From Morinoia aosen (Eukaryota > Arthropoda > Malacostraca > Amphipoda > Talitridae), in assembly GCA_030386875.1 (NCBI GenBank), contig CM059580.1:4536618-4600617 (forward strand): a DNA stretch of 64,000 nt. The letters are read 5' to 3'. Made by a program: the position numbers and the translations under genes. Numbering within the stretch: the first letter of the stretch is position 1; each line of letters starts with the position of its first letter. Under the pieces are notes generated by a model. It did no database searches, had not been told where the DNA came from, and saw only the letters and a program-made list of their open reading frames with translations. Below, in pieces: positions 44,701 through 57,338 of this stretch.

Positions 44701-47700
44701 CGAGATGTTTGGGCATATGTCCGCATGTGATGGTGGAAACTTGTCTGAGAATGAATAAAATAACGAGGCCACCAATTAACCATACACTGAAATTCCAGCT
44801 GTGGAGCGAGCCGAGGCGGCCAGTGGTACCTCTAGCCAGAGGCAACACTACACCTGCACCACTGAGTCACCACAATCCCAGCAGCTCACCAGCACTGCTA
44901 CAGCCCGCTCATGGTAGGCTTCGCATTCACATGGCCCGCACTACATGTCGACATGGCTCGGACGTGGACGTGGCAGCGGCGACGCAACAACGGGGCATTG
45001 GCGGCAACAACAACAACAATACTCCGACGAGCTCAACGCACGAGCGCGGAGAAAACGTCGTAGAAAATTGTCCGCTCAGACGCTGCTCGGTAATACTTCA
45101 GCGACAAGAACGGTCTAAGCTCAACGCACGACCTCGAGGAAAACGACGAGAGAAAACGGTCCGCCAGTTGACTGGGTCAACTACTTTAAAATTTTCTGGG
45201 AGGATATTTCGAATCACGGAACCTGAGTGGAGATAACATCGGCAAGAAGAAGAGGGAAACTCGACTACGACGAAGCTCCGGGATATACCAGCGCATCATG
45301 AACAACGAGATGAACTACAACTACAAAGATTTTGATGATCTTCTTGCGACGACATCGGCGTAACTTCGTGGCTGTGTAAAAGAAGTCTTCAGGACTCAAA
45401 AGTCATGTCCCGTCCTAAAAAAGAGATCGTGTATGACGAAGCACGGTTCGAAGATGTTCCTGGAAACAGAGGTCACGAAGATTATTCTTTCCTATACGGA
45501 TGCAAATTGAGCGCAATCGAGGCAACCGGAGCTCTACATGTTCCGCGTCATTTTAATGGAATCTTTATTCCATTGAGTATCTTCTAGAGGTACTCTGCGA
45601 GCTGGGGAAGCCGTCGCTTCGTCTTGCGGAAACATCGTTTGCCTAAAACGCACGGAAGACGTAGCCTTGTTTGGGGACTTCAAATCAGCGTTCGACACAT
45701 GAACAAACCCAGTTTATCGCCGCCTTCAGATTGCCTCAAATGGACTATGTGGAGATTATAAAAAAAAGAACTGATCCGTTTCGTCAGCGTAAGTCCCGCA
45801 CGTGAGGACTGTATGGAACAATCGTCGATCAGGAGATCGAATCTTTGAATGACGACGGGGCATATGTTGTGATCTTATCACAACGTAAGGATCTTTCAGA
45901 ACGAGGGACGCCTCTATATGTTCGGGATGATCCAAACCAGCCAAGGAGAGGCGCCGTGTGCTTCGGAGACGGTTATCAGACTTCGCGAATCGTTCTAAGT
46001 AGTTATTCTTCCTTCCTCTTTATATCTCCTCTACGTCGACTCCGAGATCGCGTAAGAAGCAAAGGCGTCAACGGACTGAAGGAGCTGCCGAACACCAACA
46101 CAAGAGAGGTTCTTCACTGTTATTTCTGTCATTAGTCAATAGCCCAGGTTAACTAGATCATTTGTGCGGTTAGCGAGAATTAGTGTTTCCCTTTGCTTAT
46201 ATAATTCGATACGCTAGAGTCGTACATAATCGCTTGATTGAGGAATAATCTATATTGAGATTACAATGTGAGCTCCCGCTCTGAGAAGGTAGCGTGACGC
46301 AGAACGACCGAGGGGGTAAGCACTCCGCGCAGAGGAGAACAGTGAGTATGCCCGAGACTATCTTGAAGGACAGAGCTCATTGTAACGTCCTGAACGCCTG
46401 CCCTCGGGCTGGGCGCCGTTTCTCCTTTGAAATGTGTGCCACTAGTGATTCCTCATACCTGTTAAATTAACGTAATTAATAGATGTCTCGGCGTACACAC
46501 GATATAGCCATCTTCCGGAATCTGTAACTAAGATAAGTCCACCAGGTCATAAGCCCTTTAGGTAACATCCTCATTGCCTCCCTTCTGGGCGTAGGATTAT
46601 CGTTATTAGGCCTTAAGTATTCACTTGTATCGTCTTTTCTGCCTACGGCACGAATTATGTTTGCCTTCAGCATATATTATGTTTTTGCCTTCAGCATATA
46701 TTATGTATTTGCCTTCAGCTTATGTAATCGTTTTGCCTTCAGCACATTATGTCTTTGCCATCAGCGTATATTAAAATATTGAATTGAATGTAACTTAGTG
46801 CGTTAGATCTGCTTTTCCTTTAGAATATCAATTCCTGTATTGAGATTAGGGAATAAATGTCGATATACCATCGCGTTTAATTTCCTGCTGGTTAGGAAGG
46901 TGAATTATCATTATCTGTGGAGAGAAAATATTCTATGCTACCAATTTATACTTATTCCACGCTACCAATTTATACTATTCATTGCCGTTCATTCTTTAAT
47001 TGAATTTGTGGACCTTGAAAAGTCCCAGTTTATCTACGTTAACCTAAAATAAAAGAAAGTGATTAACCCGCGCACGGTCGCGCATCCCTCAGAAAAGTAG
47101 TCAATTTACCCGCGTTACTCTGCCGTTCCCTGTTCACTTACCGTAATAGGCAGAGATGTAAAAATATGAAGTAATGAGTAAAAAATGTTGCTTTACACTT
47201 TGATGTTGTCAGATTTTTGATAACTTGAACCGTTTCTTTGTAATATGGAGTCAAACTCCGTAGATTTTTGCACAACATTGCTTCAAAGAGATCAATGGCC
47301 ATTTTTGTGTTTTGGGAACAATGTAATGTTTTTCACTGCTATTTTATGCAGAAAATCCTTCCAAACCTGCTGATGTTTTTATTTTTCCTCTACAACAATT
47401 AGAAAAAAAGTTATGACCATTTATGTCTACTAGGTGTTATCCATTCTTCGTTTTAGTTCCTACATAAATGCATGTTTGCATGTCTGGTTATATTACTGTA
47501 AGTATAGTGTTTCGAAACTTGTAATTTTCACACAATATGAATAAAATACTGCTCTACACGCTACTGACTTCAGATTTGTCTTATTTGCCATTTTTACGAA
47601 ATAAGGCGAAATAAGGCCCTGAGTAGTTTCGCTGGTAACTGAGGCTGCCACTGACTGTTCGCACGCACACCCTCTCACGGTCGCCTCATTTACCACACTG

Positions 47701-50700
47701 ACTGTGCTTACCCCTCCCAACTTCCAAGTGGTTGGAGCTCTGCCTTAACCCCCACAATGTGGGGGTTTCTGGCTCCAGCTGTGTAGCACTCGCTGAGACG
47801 ATCATTTTGGTGTATAACAACTTGGGGTTATGCCTTACGTCTGGCAACCAGTGAGCCTGGTAAATGAGGCGACCAGTTACAGTGCGCGGGTTAATGAATC
47901 ACGACCGTCAAAAGAGAGCCATTTATGCGAGAATAAAAGAAAAATGACATCAAGAAAAGGCATCATAACAGTGTACCTGATTGTGAAGTGCAAATTTATA
48001 AGAGTTACATATATCACTTTTTAATGTTTAAAGAGAGAACAATTTGAACACTATTATTCTAATCATCGAAAAAAAATTCTTAAACTTTCAAATAAATGAT
48101 ATCCGATCGTCTCCAGTCAAACTTTTTAACAGATTGACAAAATAGATGCAAATTTACGGGTATCCAGTCACACTCCTTCGCCTGGGCGTTTGTGGTTTCA
48201 ACCGCTCAAGTACACCCTGAGGAGGGGTAAATTCAAAGATGCTCCGGCGATAGAGTTCAACTTGGCTGTTCACCGCGCAGAATCTGACTATATTCCGACC
48301 AGAATGAAATAACCGTTTGGGGGCGGGACATGAAACGTCATTCATGTTGCCAAATTGCCACTGGGGAGTACATTTTCTTTAATACAAATAGTGGTCAGGG
48401 CCAACTAAAATATAATTTGTTTTGTTTCATTCAGATATAAAATAAAGAGTTTAACTTGGTCGCTCACAGCGTAAAATCTGTCTAGCATAAGTACCGTTAT
48501 TGAGAATGATTTTGAAAGCATTCGGCTCCCAAACGCATTTCTCTGATTAAGTGCATTCTTCCCCTGGAAAATACGACTGCAAATTTCAAAACAGATTTAT
48601 GCGTGGTTCATCATTCTTCATGTTTATTCAAGTAAATGTTTGATCATTCTGAATGGATGCTTGTCTATTTTATACAGCTCAAGCAATTACATCACTCTGA
48701 CGGCGTCGTACGTTATTATCGGAATTTGACTCAGGTGATTTGATGTCCCACATATTCCACGTTGAAGGTCCATATTCCTACCTTATCTCTCGTCCACCGC
48801 ATGCCCTTCCAAATTCATAAGTTTGTTAAGCGCCTGAACTACATCCAAAGCACACTTTTCTCTACCTGAAGCACTTAATTTCTTATGGTTGAGTGCACTT
48901 GTGATAAAATTGAGATTTACTGAATCGGGCATTCCTTGAAGAATGAGCGAGGAAACTAATTATCAACTTCTCGCCACCTTATCTCTCGAAAATTTGGTCG
49001 CTTCCGAATATTTCCAACCGATGTTCCACGCAATGCAATGCATGTTCCACGCAAATAAACACACCTGCGGCTCAGTTTATAATATATCCCGAATAGATTT
49101 AATGATGACATTTATTTCTCCTATAGGACCATTGTTTCAAATCTGAAATGTCCCCGGAATGCAGCGAGTGGTAAAGTAATACAACACCCTGATTAAATTA
49201 CCAGGTTCCACATTTCTCAACAACGTTTAATTACGGAAATTGAACTATGTATAAACATTAGTATAAAAAGGGTAATAATATATTAGGAAACAACAAATAT
49301 TTAACTGACAAATATGTAGGAACATGTAAAATGACCATGTTAACAGAAGTTTACAACACATTTCAAGATATGCATACATTTATACTTCGTTGCAGAACCG
49401 TTATTATTAATTATGGTTTCGAGACGTTTAGAGTAGCTCACTACCAGATTCTATTTTTTTTCAAGTATCGGGTGTAATCATCTTCCATTCTTCAATGCAA
49501 ATTTCTTTGAGTTCCGTGATGTCATTAGGACCTCTCTTCTGAATCTACGATTTTAATTCCTTCCACAAGATTTCGATCAGACAGACGTCAGGGGATTGAC
49601 TTGGCCTTCTAAAAATTTTTCTTCTTTATCTTCAACAATTCCTTTGTTTCATTTGTGGTATGTTTTGGATCGTTGTCATGTTGGAAGGTTCATCCACGTT
49701 TCAATTTTACCAAACGAGCTAATGGTTAGAGTTGATCGTCCAATATTTCACGATATTTCCTGTCATTCATGGTTCCTTCAATGATATATGAGGTTTACCT
49801 ACCCCTGATGAGCTGAAACATCCCACACCATGATTGAAACACCTCCAAACTTAGCAGTGGGTATGGTCTACTTTGGTTTGTAAACTTCGTTTTGTTGACT
49901 CCACACATGGGTTCAGCTGTTTCTCCCAAATAGTTCAATTTTGGTTTCATCTGACCACAGTACCGAATACCAAAACGCCGCTGGCTTCTTCAAATTGTCG
50001 TTGGCATAAATCTGTCTGGCCTTGAAATGATATTTTTGGAGAAATTGTGTTCTACGAGGAGTGCGGGGGCGAAAATCGTCACGGCGTAGGGCACGGCTGA
50101 TCGTGTATTAGCTGGCTTCGATCCCAGATGTCTTGAGATTATCCTTCAATTGTTTGCGAGTAGTTTTAGGCCTCTGCAATTCTGTTCGGATCAATTTTCG
50201 AACTGTTGTTAATCTTTCGTGGACGACCAGTTCGAGACTTGCTGAGAGTCGTTTTTCACTTACGTATTATGGTTCCAACTAAGGTTATAGCAACACACAG
50301 TTATGCGCATGCTTTTCGATATCCCAAACCTTCATTATGGAGCTCCACAATACGTTCACGAAGGTCTTAGTATTGTGGAGGTCCTTCAGGTCACGAAGGT
50401 CCTTCTTCTTACACATGCTTACGACCTTTCAGAACGAGAGCTACTTTACCATTGACGCGTTATTGGAGATAAATGCTGACGAAAGTTGGGTTGCCAAATG
50501 GTAGAATTTATTGATCATTTTGAAATAATTCACCAATAATTTCAATGTATAATATCGGGAAAAAAGTCGGGTGTTGTAAAATTTTGTTCGCGCATTAATT
50601 ATACATGCTCCTATATATTTTATCTAATAAATAGTTATTAATTTGAGGTCTATTATTAACATGTTCATACTATTGTTTATTTATAGTCCAGTTTTCATAA

Positions 50701-53700
50701 GTGCACGTGGTTTAGAAATGTGAACTTTGGAGATTTAATCAACGTGTATTATTTTGCCCCACTGTATATATTCTGATAATGTGGTCATCAACATCTACCA
50801 AAACTTTTGCGTTTGTTTGCATCAATACTCTATCACACAGGATAATCAAATATGTAGACAAGTCGACTCTTTTCAGTTACCGGATTTAGAGGGCTAGAAA
50901 AAAAAGATCGCCAAACGGAGAAAGAGACATGCGAGTGGCGGGCGGGATTCTCACGGGGAATGTTCATTGATATGTCATTTCATATTTGTTCTTGTGTTAG
51001 AGCAGGAAAGCCAGTTTCTGCTGCTAAATCTTCAAGTTTCTTGAATATCAGCAGAGAATATTACAGGTTTGCCAATGGCAAGCTTTAAATGAGTAGATGA
51101 AAATATTTGGATTCAAATAAAGGCCCTTCAGCCGAATGTTGGACAGTAAAAGACTCGTACATCCACAAAGCCTCATATACCTCAAATGAACTAAACTGTA
51201 GTGAAATAACCTTTCGTACATGATGATTAACACAAATGAGAATGTTGATGCTCATAAAAACACTTTGACAGGTGCATCCTTAAAATATATATTGCTAATT
51301 TCTGTTCAATCATGAATTTTTTGAAAATAAATGTCGGAAATGTTTTTGTCTAATAAAATAAATTTGTCTAATAAAAATTATGGTAATGTTTCCATCGATT
51401 CTACAGTTCCCTTTTTAGAAAGTGTTGGAAGAAGCACAAACGTCACCTTGATGAAGAAATCCTCGTTGAGGTAAATGAATTCCAGTCGAGACTTGAGGGA
51501 GTAGAGCTCGGCGTCCTCCACAATTTCCTGCGGGACATTTTCAATTGTAACTCGAGCTACAAAATTGCATTGGAACTTCAGTCATGTCTCACCTTACGAA
51601 ATTATTCCGTTCCAGCAGTGGTTCACTAACCTAAAGTTTTCGTATATTGAGTCATATTTTACCAGTAAAAAGCCTGATTCGTTCCAAGGCCCATAATACT
51701 ACCTCCTAAACCCTTTAAGAAATTTGAAAGGATACCAATTGTCTATGAAATATGAATTATAAGTAATAAAATGGTTGACAGGCAGACAGGTTTCAGCCGT
51801 ATTCCTTGCACGATATCCCTCAACCACTGGCCACCTTCACATTTTTTTATGAGCATCAGTTTTGCTTCTATTGATAAGAGAGCCCGGGTATTGTTTTCAC
51901 TCGCCCCTGGAATGACTTCCTTGAGGCCCATGATGATCAACGAAGAATAAAGTTGCAATGAGAAAACATGAAAAATTCTCAAAACAGCAGTAACTCTGTA
52001 CTTTATGCGTGTTAGACACACCGTGACGAACGATGGTCGATGATGCACCAAAAGCATCATGGGTGCATGGAGATGCAGCTTTCTCCTTGTCATGGGAGGC
52101 CAGCCGATGGAGATAGCCAATGGAAGAACAACTTTAAACAGATGTTCACTTTGCTTAAAGCTCAGATTCACTAAAAACTGTTAGACACATATGAATTGTA
52201 AAATCTGATCAATTGAACTGCCTTGTGCCAAAGATGTTTTAGCATAAAATACGTTGAACTATCTTGTGCCTACAACATTATACTTGCCTTAGATATTTTA
52301 GCTATTCTCTTTCGTGGATTGGCTTCCTGCTCCAGCGAAGACATATTATTTTTTTACGGCCTAAATTTTTCCTGTATTTTAAATGTGTACTGTGAAGAAC
52401 TGGTAGGAAAACATATAATGGTAAAAAAGAAACGCGAAAACGCTCTGTTGAAATAGCGACTGAAAGTAAAATCTAGGCATGGGATATTTTCTACTTTTTA
52501 TTGTTCTCTTCCCCATTGCGTCAAAGGTTGGGATCGATCTGAAATTTCCGTTTAAGGAAAAAACTTCTATAGATTTCCAATCATTCGTTACACGTATAAA
52601 CCTACTGTCTGTGAGTACTGACCCCTGGACAGCGTTTTATATTCTTTCTATAGCACGAGTATAATAGAGGCATCATGAGAACCGGAAAACTTACTTTAGC
52701 ATCAGTGACGGCAAGACCAGTCATGACGTTCATCAGCACCAGGTAAATTAGGAAGAGGAACACCAGGAAAATGAGTACTGCTGACGTAGCGTACATTATG
52801 CCATCGGTGGCCAATTCTTCGGTGAAGTGCGAGTACTCGAACTCCCCTGTGGACATGACGATAGCGCGGGGCAGATTTACCCAGAAATCGGTGAATGTGC
52901 CACTCTGAAAATGAAATCATTACGTTAATACTTTTAGCATATCAGTAAGTAAAGCTACAGGGAAAATTTCCAGCAAAGGACATTAAACTTCCAAAAACAA
53001 CTGTTTTTTCGGTTGCAAGTGAACTAATAGATAGATGCGTGACAGGAATAATTCATATGCAATCACCGCAAAAAAAAATCGGAATACCTGAAATTTTGTA
53101 ACTCTAAAGAAGATAGTCATTTAAGGTCACCGAAAGCTCGTTTCTTATAATTTAAAAAAGTAAAAAAGTACTTCCAGATTGAAATAAGCTTTGAGGTATT
53201 CATAGCATGTTTGTATCACTCGAATAGACAGGTATAGATTATAAAGTTTTCGGAAATTTGTTCAAAAGAAAATTTCTCAGCCAATAATGCAGATAGAAAC
53301 AAATGTTTTTGTGTTAGATTCACAATAAACAGGTATCAAAACGTAGCAGATAGTTTTTCGTTTCAGCTTAAAAAAAATTTAATTTTTTTAGAGTTTTTCA
53401 AACATTTTCACGATTATTTGCATAATACAAAAATATTTTCAATGATTATCTAAAAACGTACTACTACATATTATTGTACTCATCTTGCATCTTGGAGATG
53501 CAAAGAAGATGACCTCAATCGGAGAAAAACTGTGGTTGAAATTTCATGTCAAAGTCTTGAAAAGTTAGTTCGGAGAAAATGGGGTTTTGTTCAGGGCACT
53601 TTGCCACACATGATACTTAGGTTTTTGTTATTCCTACAAACTAACTATAACACAACTAATTTTATAAAATATTTCACTTGGTTTTCCATTGTTTTCCCCC

Positions 53701-56700
53701 TTTCGGTATTATGGAAGCCCTTTGGGTATTCCTCCAAAATGCCCCCAAAATTTTGGGGGTATTTTATTTATTGGGAGTTAGAAGCCTCGTACAGGGGTCC
53801 CGTTTTCATTACGTGATGTAGGAAGGGTTTAGGAACATTTTCACGCAAAAATTTCATTTTCGATGATTCGACCCCAAAACATCCAAAGCACAGTGACATG
53901 TTTCAAAGCAATGGGATGATATAGGAATGAAACTCAATATCACAAACTCATGCTTGTACCGCTGGTCTGTGTTAGAACCCTCTCTCCATGAAATTCAGGC
54001 GCGAACTGACAATCTTTTGGTGTGTGATAGTTCTCGCCTCACATCTTTCACTCTCGCTTGCTTTCTCGCTTTCAGTCTTTTGGTGTGTGAGCACCCTAAC
54101 ACGCCTCTCCCGAGCTTCGCTTCGATCGAGCTTGTTCAGCTATGGGTCGACCATCCTCCAGACAAGACTACGACCCTGGCTGCCGAGAACTACGTGGACT
54201 TCGTTTTCTCGAAGGGCAACCTCCCCCTCCTCGAGGAAAGCCTACAAGGTGGAGGTGTTCGAGAAAGACGAGGTCTGAACGCGGCGATTCAAACAAGAGG
54301 ACAGATAGCGTGGCCTTCGTTTCATATAATGAAATTAAATTGGATGAAGTTCAGTAGAGTCAGTGAAGTAGATATGTTGCTATTTGGTATTTGAAATGAG
54401 AATAATGAAAAAAATTAAGTTTAATATCCAACTGTTTCATTTTATATCAGTATTATAGTGTCTATGTGACGTCGTACACTCATATTGGATTGGATTGAAT
54501 TTGCTTGTGAAACACGTTAAAAACCGGGCATCGCTGTTAAAATCTTAGGATCTGAAGTTCGGGATCGCTTATATTTTTTTGGCGGCGGGATCGGAAGGTT
54601 GTATTCGGAATTAGCCATTGACCGGGATCGGAAGTTTGGGATAGGACTAATATTTTGAGGATCGATGCCCACCACTGGTTATAGGTGATATTGAAAAAAA
54701 ATGTGTTCATTTCTATCTGAAATGGGATCGGAAGTTCGTGATCGGACTAATATTTTGAGGATCGATGTCCACCACTGGTAAAAGGTGATATCGAATAAAT
54801 AGGTTTCATTTTTTACATGATGCACTTATGTGTCCTAAACTGTAGCGTTGGTTAACGAGTATGTTTGGAATTAGAAATTTGATTTTTATACAATGCAGAG
54901 CGGGCGTGTCGAAGGAGTGGCTTAGGAGTACTATTTTCAATAGTAATGGATGTTTAGAGTAGCTATTATTGCTGAATGTTTTTGTGCTCGTTAATTGCAC
55001 CACAAAATTTTTTTTACCTGCAAGTTTTCCGAGGGCTGAAGAATCATGCTGAAGCTGAGGCTGAAGGCGATGATAAGGAAGCCGAAAAGGAAAATCAATT
55101 TCAGGAAGTTCCAGGAAACACTACGGAGCATCTTGATGTAGATGGCTAGAGGAGGAGCTCGTCCGAGGGCCAGTACAAACTGATACCTGAAAGAAATCCG
55201 CATGAAAATATAGGGCGGAACACAGCCGGGGTCTTGAGAACTCAGCCAGTGTATCTTAATTAAAAATCATCTCTTGTATAAAAATTAATAGACAGTATTT
55301 CATTCTAAAAGTCTAATTACGCTCCGAACCGAATGAGTTTTAAGATTTCTTCCAATGGCATTTGCAATAGGAAAAGTACATTAGAAACACATATGTAATC
55401 ATTTTCGTTAAAATTCAACATTTAAAATTCCAGTAAATCACAATTTTTGCAGCTCATTTAACACTGAGAGACTCACCATGCTACTATCATGGTCCAGGCA
55501 GCCAGGTGCCGAGTGACGGGGAGCGACAGCTGTTGCTTCCACGCCACCAGCACTGACAGAATCAGAAACCATTCTAGATAGTTCTTGATGTAGTGGAAAT
55601 AGCGTTTGCGAGTAACACCGATCTGAAACATTTCTTTTACCCCCATGTAAAGAGTTAGGATGAGAACGAATTTCATGATCTTCGCTTCAGTGGCTTCATG
55701 ACGGGTGATCTCTTCTTGTGCGTCAGCAGCGGCTGTTGAGTTCCCAGCTTCCGCCCTGCTTTCGAGAACGCGCAAGTCTTTCAATCTGTGCATGTATACA
55801 GTGAGAAGTATCACAAACACTAGGTTTAGAACAACGTTTATAATGTACAGCGGAAGAAACTTTTTCCACTTCGCATGCAGAAACGTTTGAATGAGTGGAT
55901 GTTTAATGGCATTCCGTTGTTCCTTGCTTTGACTGAGTTTATATAGCAAGAACCCTTCGTTTTCCCGATGAGAAGCTGTATAAGGTGGGAGGAAGAGCTG
56001 GTAGTTCATTTCTAGTGTGTAATCTAGGTGCGATATGTTATTTTCGCTGTTCTCAGTTTGAGAATCAAATTTTATGCAATTGTCCATCAATTTATTTAAT
56101 GTTTTGGGTGGTAAGACATTAAAATCCGTCCAATCGTCCCAGATGTCACGATTGTCTCCGAGGTGCGCTCCGTGCTCCAGTAAGATGGTCATTACTTCTT
56201 GGTTGTTAATCTCACCTGCTAAGTGCAACGCGGTTCTCTGCATGTTGTTTCTTTGGTTCACATTCAGCAAAACGTCGCTTTCGAACAAACGTTGCAAGCA
56301 TTTATTCGGATCGTAAATGTCTGACTTACATTTATCGTTCATTTTGGCACAGAAAGCCTTCTTCATCAGGGTGAAACTTTGGTCTCTGAGGTCAGCTACT
56401 CCATTCCTATTCTTTTTTTTCATTTCGTTGATAAGCATATCGACAACTTTGTAATTCCCACGAGCGAGTGCCTTGTGGAGCGCCAACTTTCCGTTACTGT
56501 TTATGGCCCAAGCATCAGCTCCGGCGTTGAGCAGTGCTTTCACTACTGAGTCGTTGCCGCAGGTTGCGACATAGTCCAGAATTTTCTCACATCCGAAGTA
56601 ACAATTCGCAGCAGCGCGTATTTCATGATCTTGCTGTCCAGGTTTTAAGACTTCCTCTATGACCTCAGGTTCATTCAAGATGACTGCATTTAAAAGTTTC

Positions 56701-57338
56701 GCAACCACAGTCTGAGAATAGCAAGTAGACGCTTCTTCGTAAATGATTTTTGGAACACAGTGCTTGTCTAATATTGTCGTTGTGTTGCTGTCAACGTTCG
56801 CTCCTATCTCCACAATTTTCCTGCAGAACACTTCCAGGGAGCTAGCCTTGCATGGGAATTGGCGTGCTGCTGCTTGAAGTGGGGTCATTTTGCTGTTATT
56901 GAGGGCTTCTATATCTAGAATAGGACTTTGCAGCAGAGCATCGGTGCACTTCGTAACCCTGCTCAATTGATCAGACGATGCGTCTGACGCTGCGTGTGCA
57001 AGGAGGTGGAGAGGAGAGTGGCCGTGATTGTTGCGGACGTTGGGGTTGGCCCCGGCATCCAGCAGTGCGGCGACGGCCTCTCTGTTGAGGGACTTCACTG
57101 CCAAGTGGAGAGGCGCATTGCCATCACTGTCGGGAGAGTTCAGGTTATCTTGACTGGGACAGGCTTTCAACAAAGTTTGTAAGCCCTCAATGTCAAAGGT
57201 CTCCACCGCAACGTGCAGGCGGGTTGTAAGATGCTTCTTCACGACACCGTCAATTTCAATCATCTTCGGTGGTTCGTACAATGCTGGTGTCATGGGTTCT
57301 ACAGGTATGGAAGCGTAACCTTTTTTGCCACCTTTCAT
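38590..57338 (-). CDS. TRPA-family cation channel, painless-like, copy B (six coding exons)
   Basis: Exons on the minus strand: 57338-55477, 55186-55018, 52904-52695, 51527-51447, 41087-40894 and 38737-38590. The joined frame is 887 codons with the same junction phases as copy A. Exon 1 is two codons shorter and exon 5 two longer. The protein is about 85 percent identical to A by eye, with the same ankyrin, S1-S6 and TGEFEY pore features, and no stop or frameshift. The pore exon differs from A mainly outside the filter (STFADFCIN against SGTFTDFWVN; TEGPMCAAS against TDGIMYATS). Intron 4 is swollen to 10.4 kb by a Tc1 and an LTR retrotransposon that sits 51 bp from the exon 5 acceptor, antisense to the gene. 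Splicing there may be weakened, so expression should be tested before calling it functional. Confidence 0.88.
39140..40080. other. Arm-B-specific insertion, unrecognised
   Basis: Arm A runs straight from 26060 to 26130 where arm B has about 940 extra bases. I see no terminal repeats, domain or known family. Short frames only. Confidence 0.4.
40894..41087 (-). CDS. TRPA copy B, coding exon 5
   Basis: Acceptor CCCCACAG before 41087, donor ATCAG|GTGAGA at 40894. Begins VPFLRYFLPYLQLLYNEDRR. It is more diverged from A than the neighbouring exons and carries a lysine-rich stretch with two extra codons. Confidence 0.78.
41135..41138. repeat. Target-site duplication of the LTR retrotransposon, left
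   Basis: GTGT here and at 47971-47974. A 4-bp duplication fits gypsy-like integrases. Arm A shows the empty site near 25063-25075. Confidence 0.8.
41139..42416 (+). repeat. Left LTR, 1278 bp
   Basis: Starts TGTTGTGATCTTATCACAAC, itself a small palindrome, and ends CATCATAACA. Contains short repeats of 'tttgccttcagcatatatta' at 41935-42035. Confidence 0.93.
42419..42437 (+). other. Primer-binding site, tRNA-Leu type
   Basis: TGGTGGCAGCGGTGGGATT begins three bases after the left LTR. It is complementary to the 3' end (with CCA) of a eukaryotic tRNA-Leu (recalled ...AATCCCACCGCTGCCACCA). Confidence 0.85.
42438..45864 (+). other. Internal region of the non-autonomous LTR element
   Basis: The longest frame is 44640-45236 (198 codons, low-complexity with an Asn run and many Arg/Thr). 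It has no zinc knuckle or catalytic motif, so I do not call it gag. A 41-bp direct duplication lies at 43557-43627 (gcgaagataacattgtaaac twice). The rest is AT-rich without coding signal. Confidence 0.6.
45865..47970 (+). repeat. Right LTR, split by a TTAA-targeted element
   Basis: LTR parts are 45865-47062 (plus TTAA) and 47895-47970. With the 824-bp insert and one TTAA removed the length is 1278 bp, equal to the left LTR. Confidence 0.93.
47067..47890. mobile_element. piggyBac-like MITE inside the right LTR
   Basis: Ends CCCGCGCAC and GTGCGCGGG are inverted and flanked by TTAA at 47063-47066 and 47891-47894. The left LTR gives the empty site with one TTAA. CCC ends plus TTAA are diagnostic of piggyBac-type elements. 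At 824 bp with no transposase it is non-autonomous. A subterminal block 'ggtcgcctcatttacca' occurs inside (47680-47700) and, inverted, at the right end. A tight hairpin CCCCCACAATGTGGGGG lies near 47750. Confidence 0.92.
49162..50764 (-). pseudogene. Tc1-like transposon with dead transposase, arm B
   Basis: Mirror copy of 22244-23886. On the minus strand the start is CAGTGGGGCAAAATAATACA and the other end reads inward CAGCGAGTGGTAAAGTAATA. It carries the same broken transposase blocks. It lies in intron 4 of TRPA copy B. Confidence 0.88.
51447..51527 (-). CDS. TRPA copy B, coding exon 4
   Basis: Acceptor TCCCGCAG before 51527, donor ATCAAG|GTGACG at 51447. 27 codons; differs from A at the end (NEDFFIK against NEQFFMQ). 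Confidence 0.85.
52695..52904 (-). CDS. TRPA copy B, coding exon 3 (pore and S6)
   Basis: Acceptor CATTTTCAG before 52904, donor GCTAAA|GTAAGT at 52695, 70 codons. TGEFEY and S6 are identical to copy A; the outer-pore turret is changed. Confidence 0.9.
53300..54820. other. Arm-B-specific part of intron 2, mostly unrecognised
   Basis: This has no counterpart in arm A intron 2. It contains a perfect 18-bp palindrome CCCCCAAAATTTTGGGGG at 53742-53759 and a GC-richer patch at 53990-54290 with a 155-codon frame (53927-54394) whose product I do not recognise. A tandem-like pair lies at 54600-54670 and 54722-54785 (actaatattttgaggatcga). Confidence 0.45.
55018..55186 (-). CDS. TRPA copy B, coding exon 2
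   Basis: Acceptor TTTCTTTCAG before 55186, donor CTTGCAG|GTAAAA at 55018. 169 bp as in copy A. S5 reads FLKLIFLFGFLIIAFSLSF. Confidence 0.88.
55477..57338 (-). CDS. TRPA copy B, coding exon 1
   Basis: Acceptor TTATTGTTGCAG before 57343, ATG 57338-57336, donor GCATG|GTGAGT at 55477, phase 2. Begins MKGGKKGYASIPVEP. Two stretches (56912-57150 and about 55960-56060) are almost identical to copy A while flanking parts differ by about 15 percent. Confidence 0.9.

Larger units (their letters stand above)
41139..47970 (+). mobile_element. Young non-autonomous LTR retrotransposon in TRPA B intron 4
   Basis: Two 1278-bp LTRs (the right one split by another element) begin TGTTGTGATC and end CATCATAACA. 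A 19-bp tRNA-Leu-type primer-binding site follows the left LTR, and GTGT duplications flank the whole. By eye the LTRs differ at about one position (41410 against 46136), so the insertion is recent. The internal 3.4 kb has no gag, protease, RT or integrase that I can read. It therefore depends on a partner element (LARD-like). The polypurine tract before 45865 is not obvious. Confidence 0.9.

Noticed and set aside
44640..45236. Candidate gag protein in the LTR element
   Set aside because: Low complexity with an Asn run, no zinc knuckle or capsid motif, and weak start context. Left as part of the non-coding interior.
45405..45587. Small frame before the right LTR as a pol remnant
   Set aside because: Sixty codons with no catalytic motif; similarity to RT or integrase could not be supported by eye.
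53927..54394. Possible gene of 155 codons in TRPA B intron 2
   Set aside because: Two other frames overlap it and are equally open, no domain is visible and the arm A partner lacks it. Noted only as a GC-rich patch.
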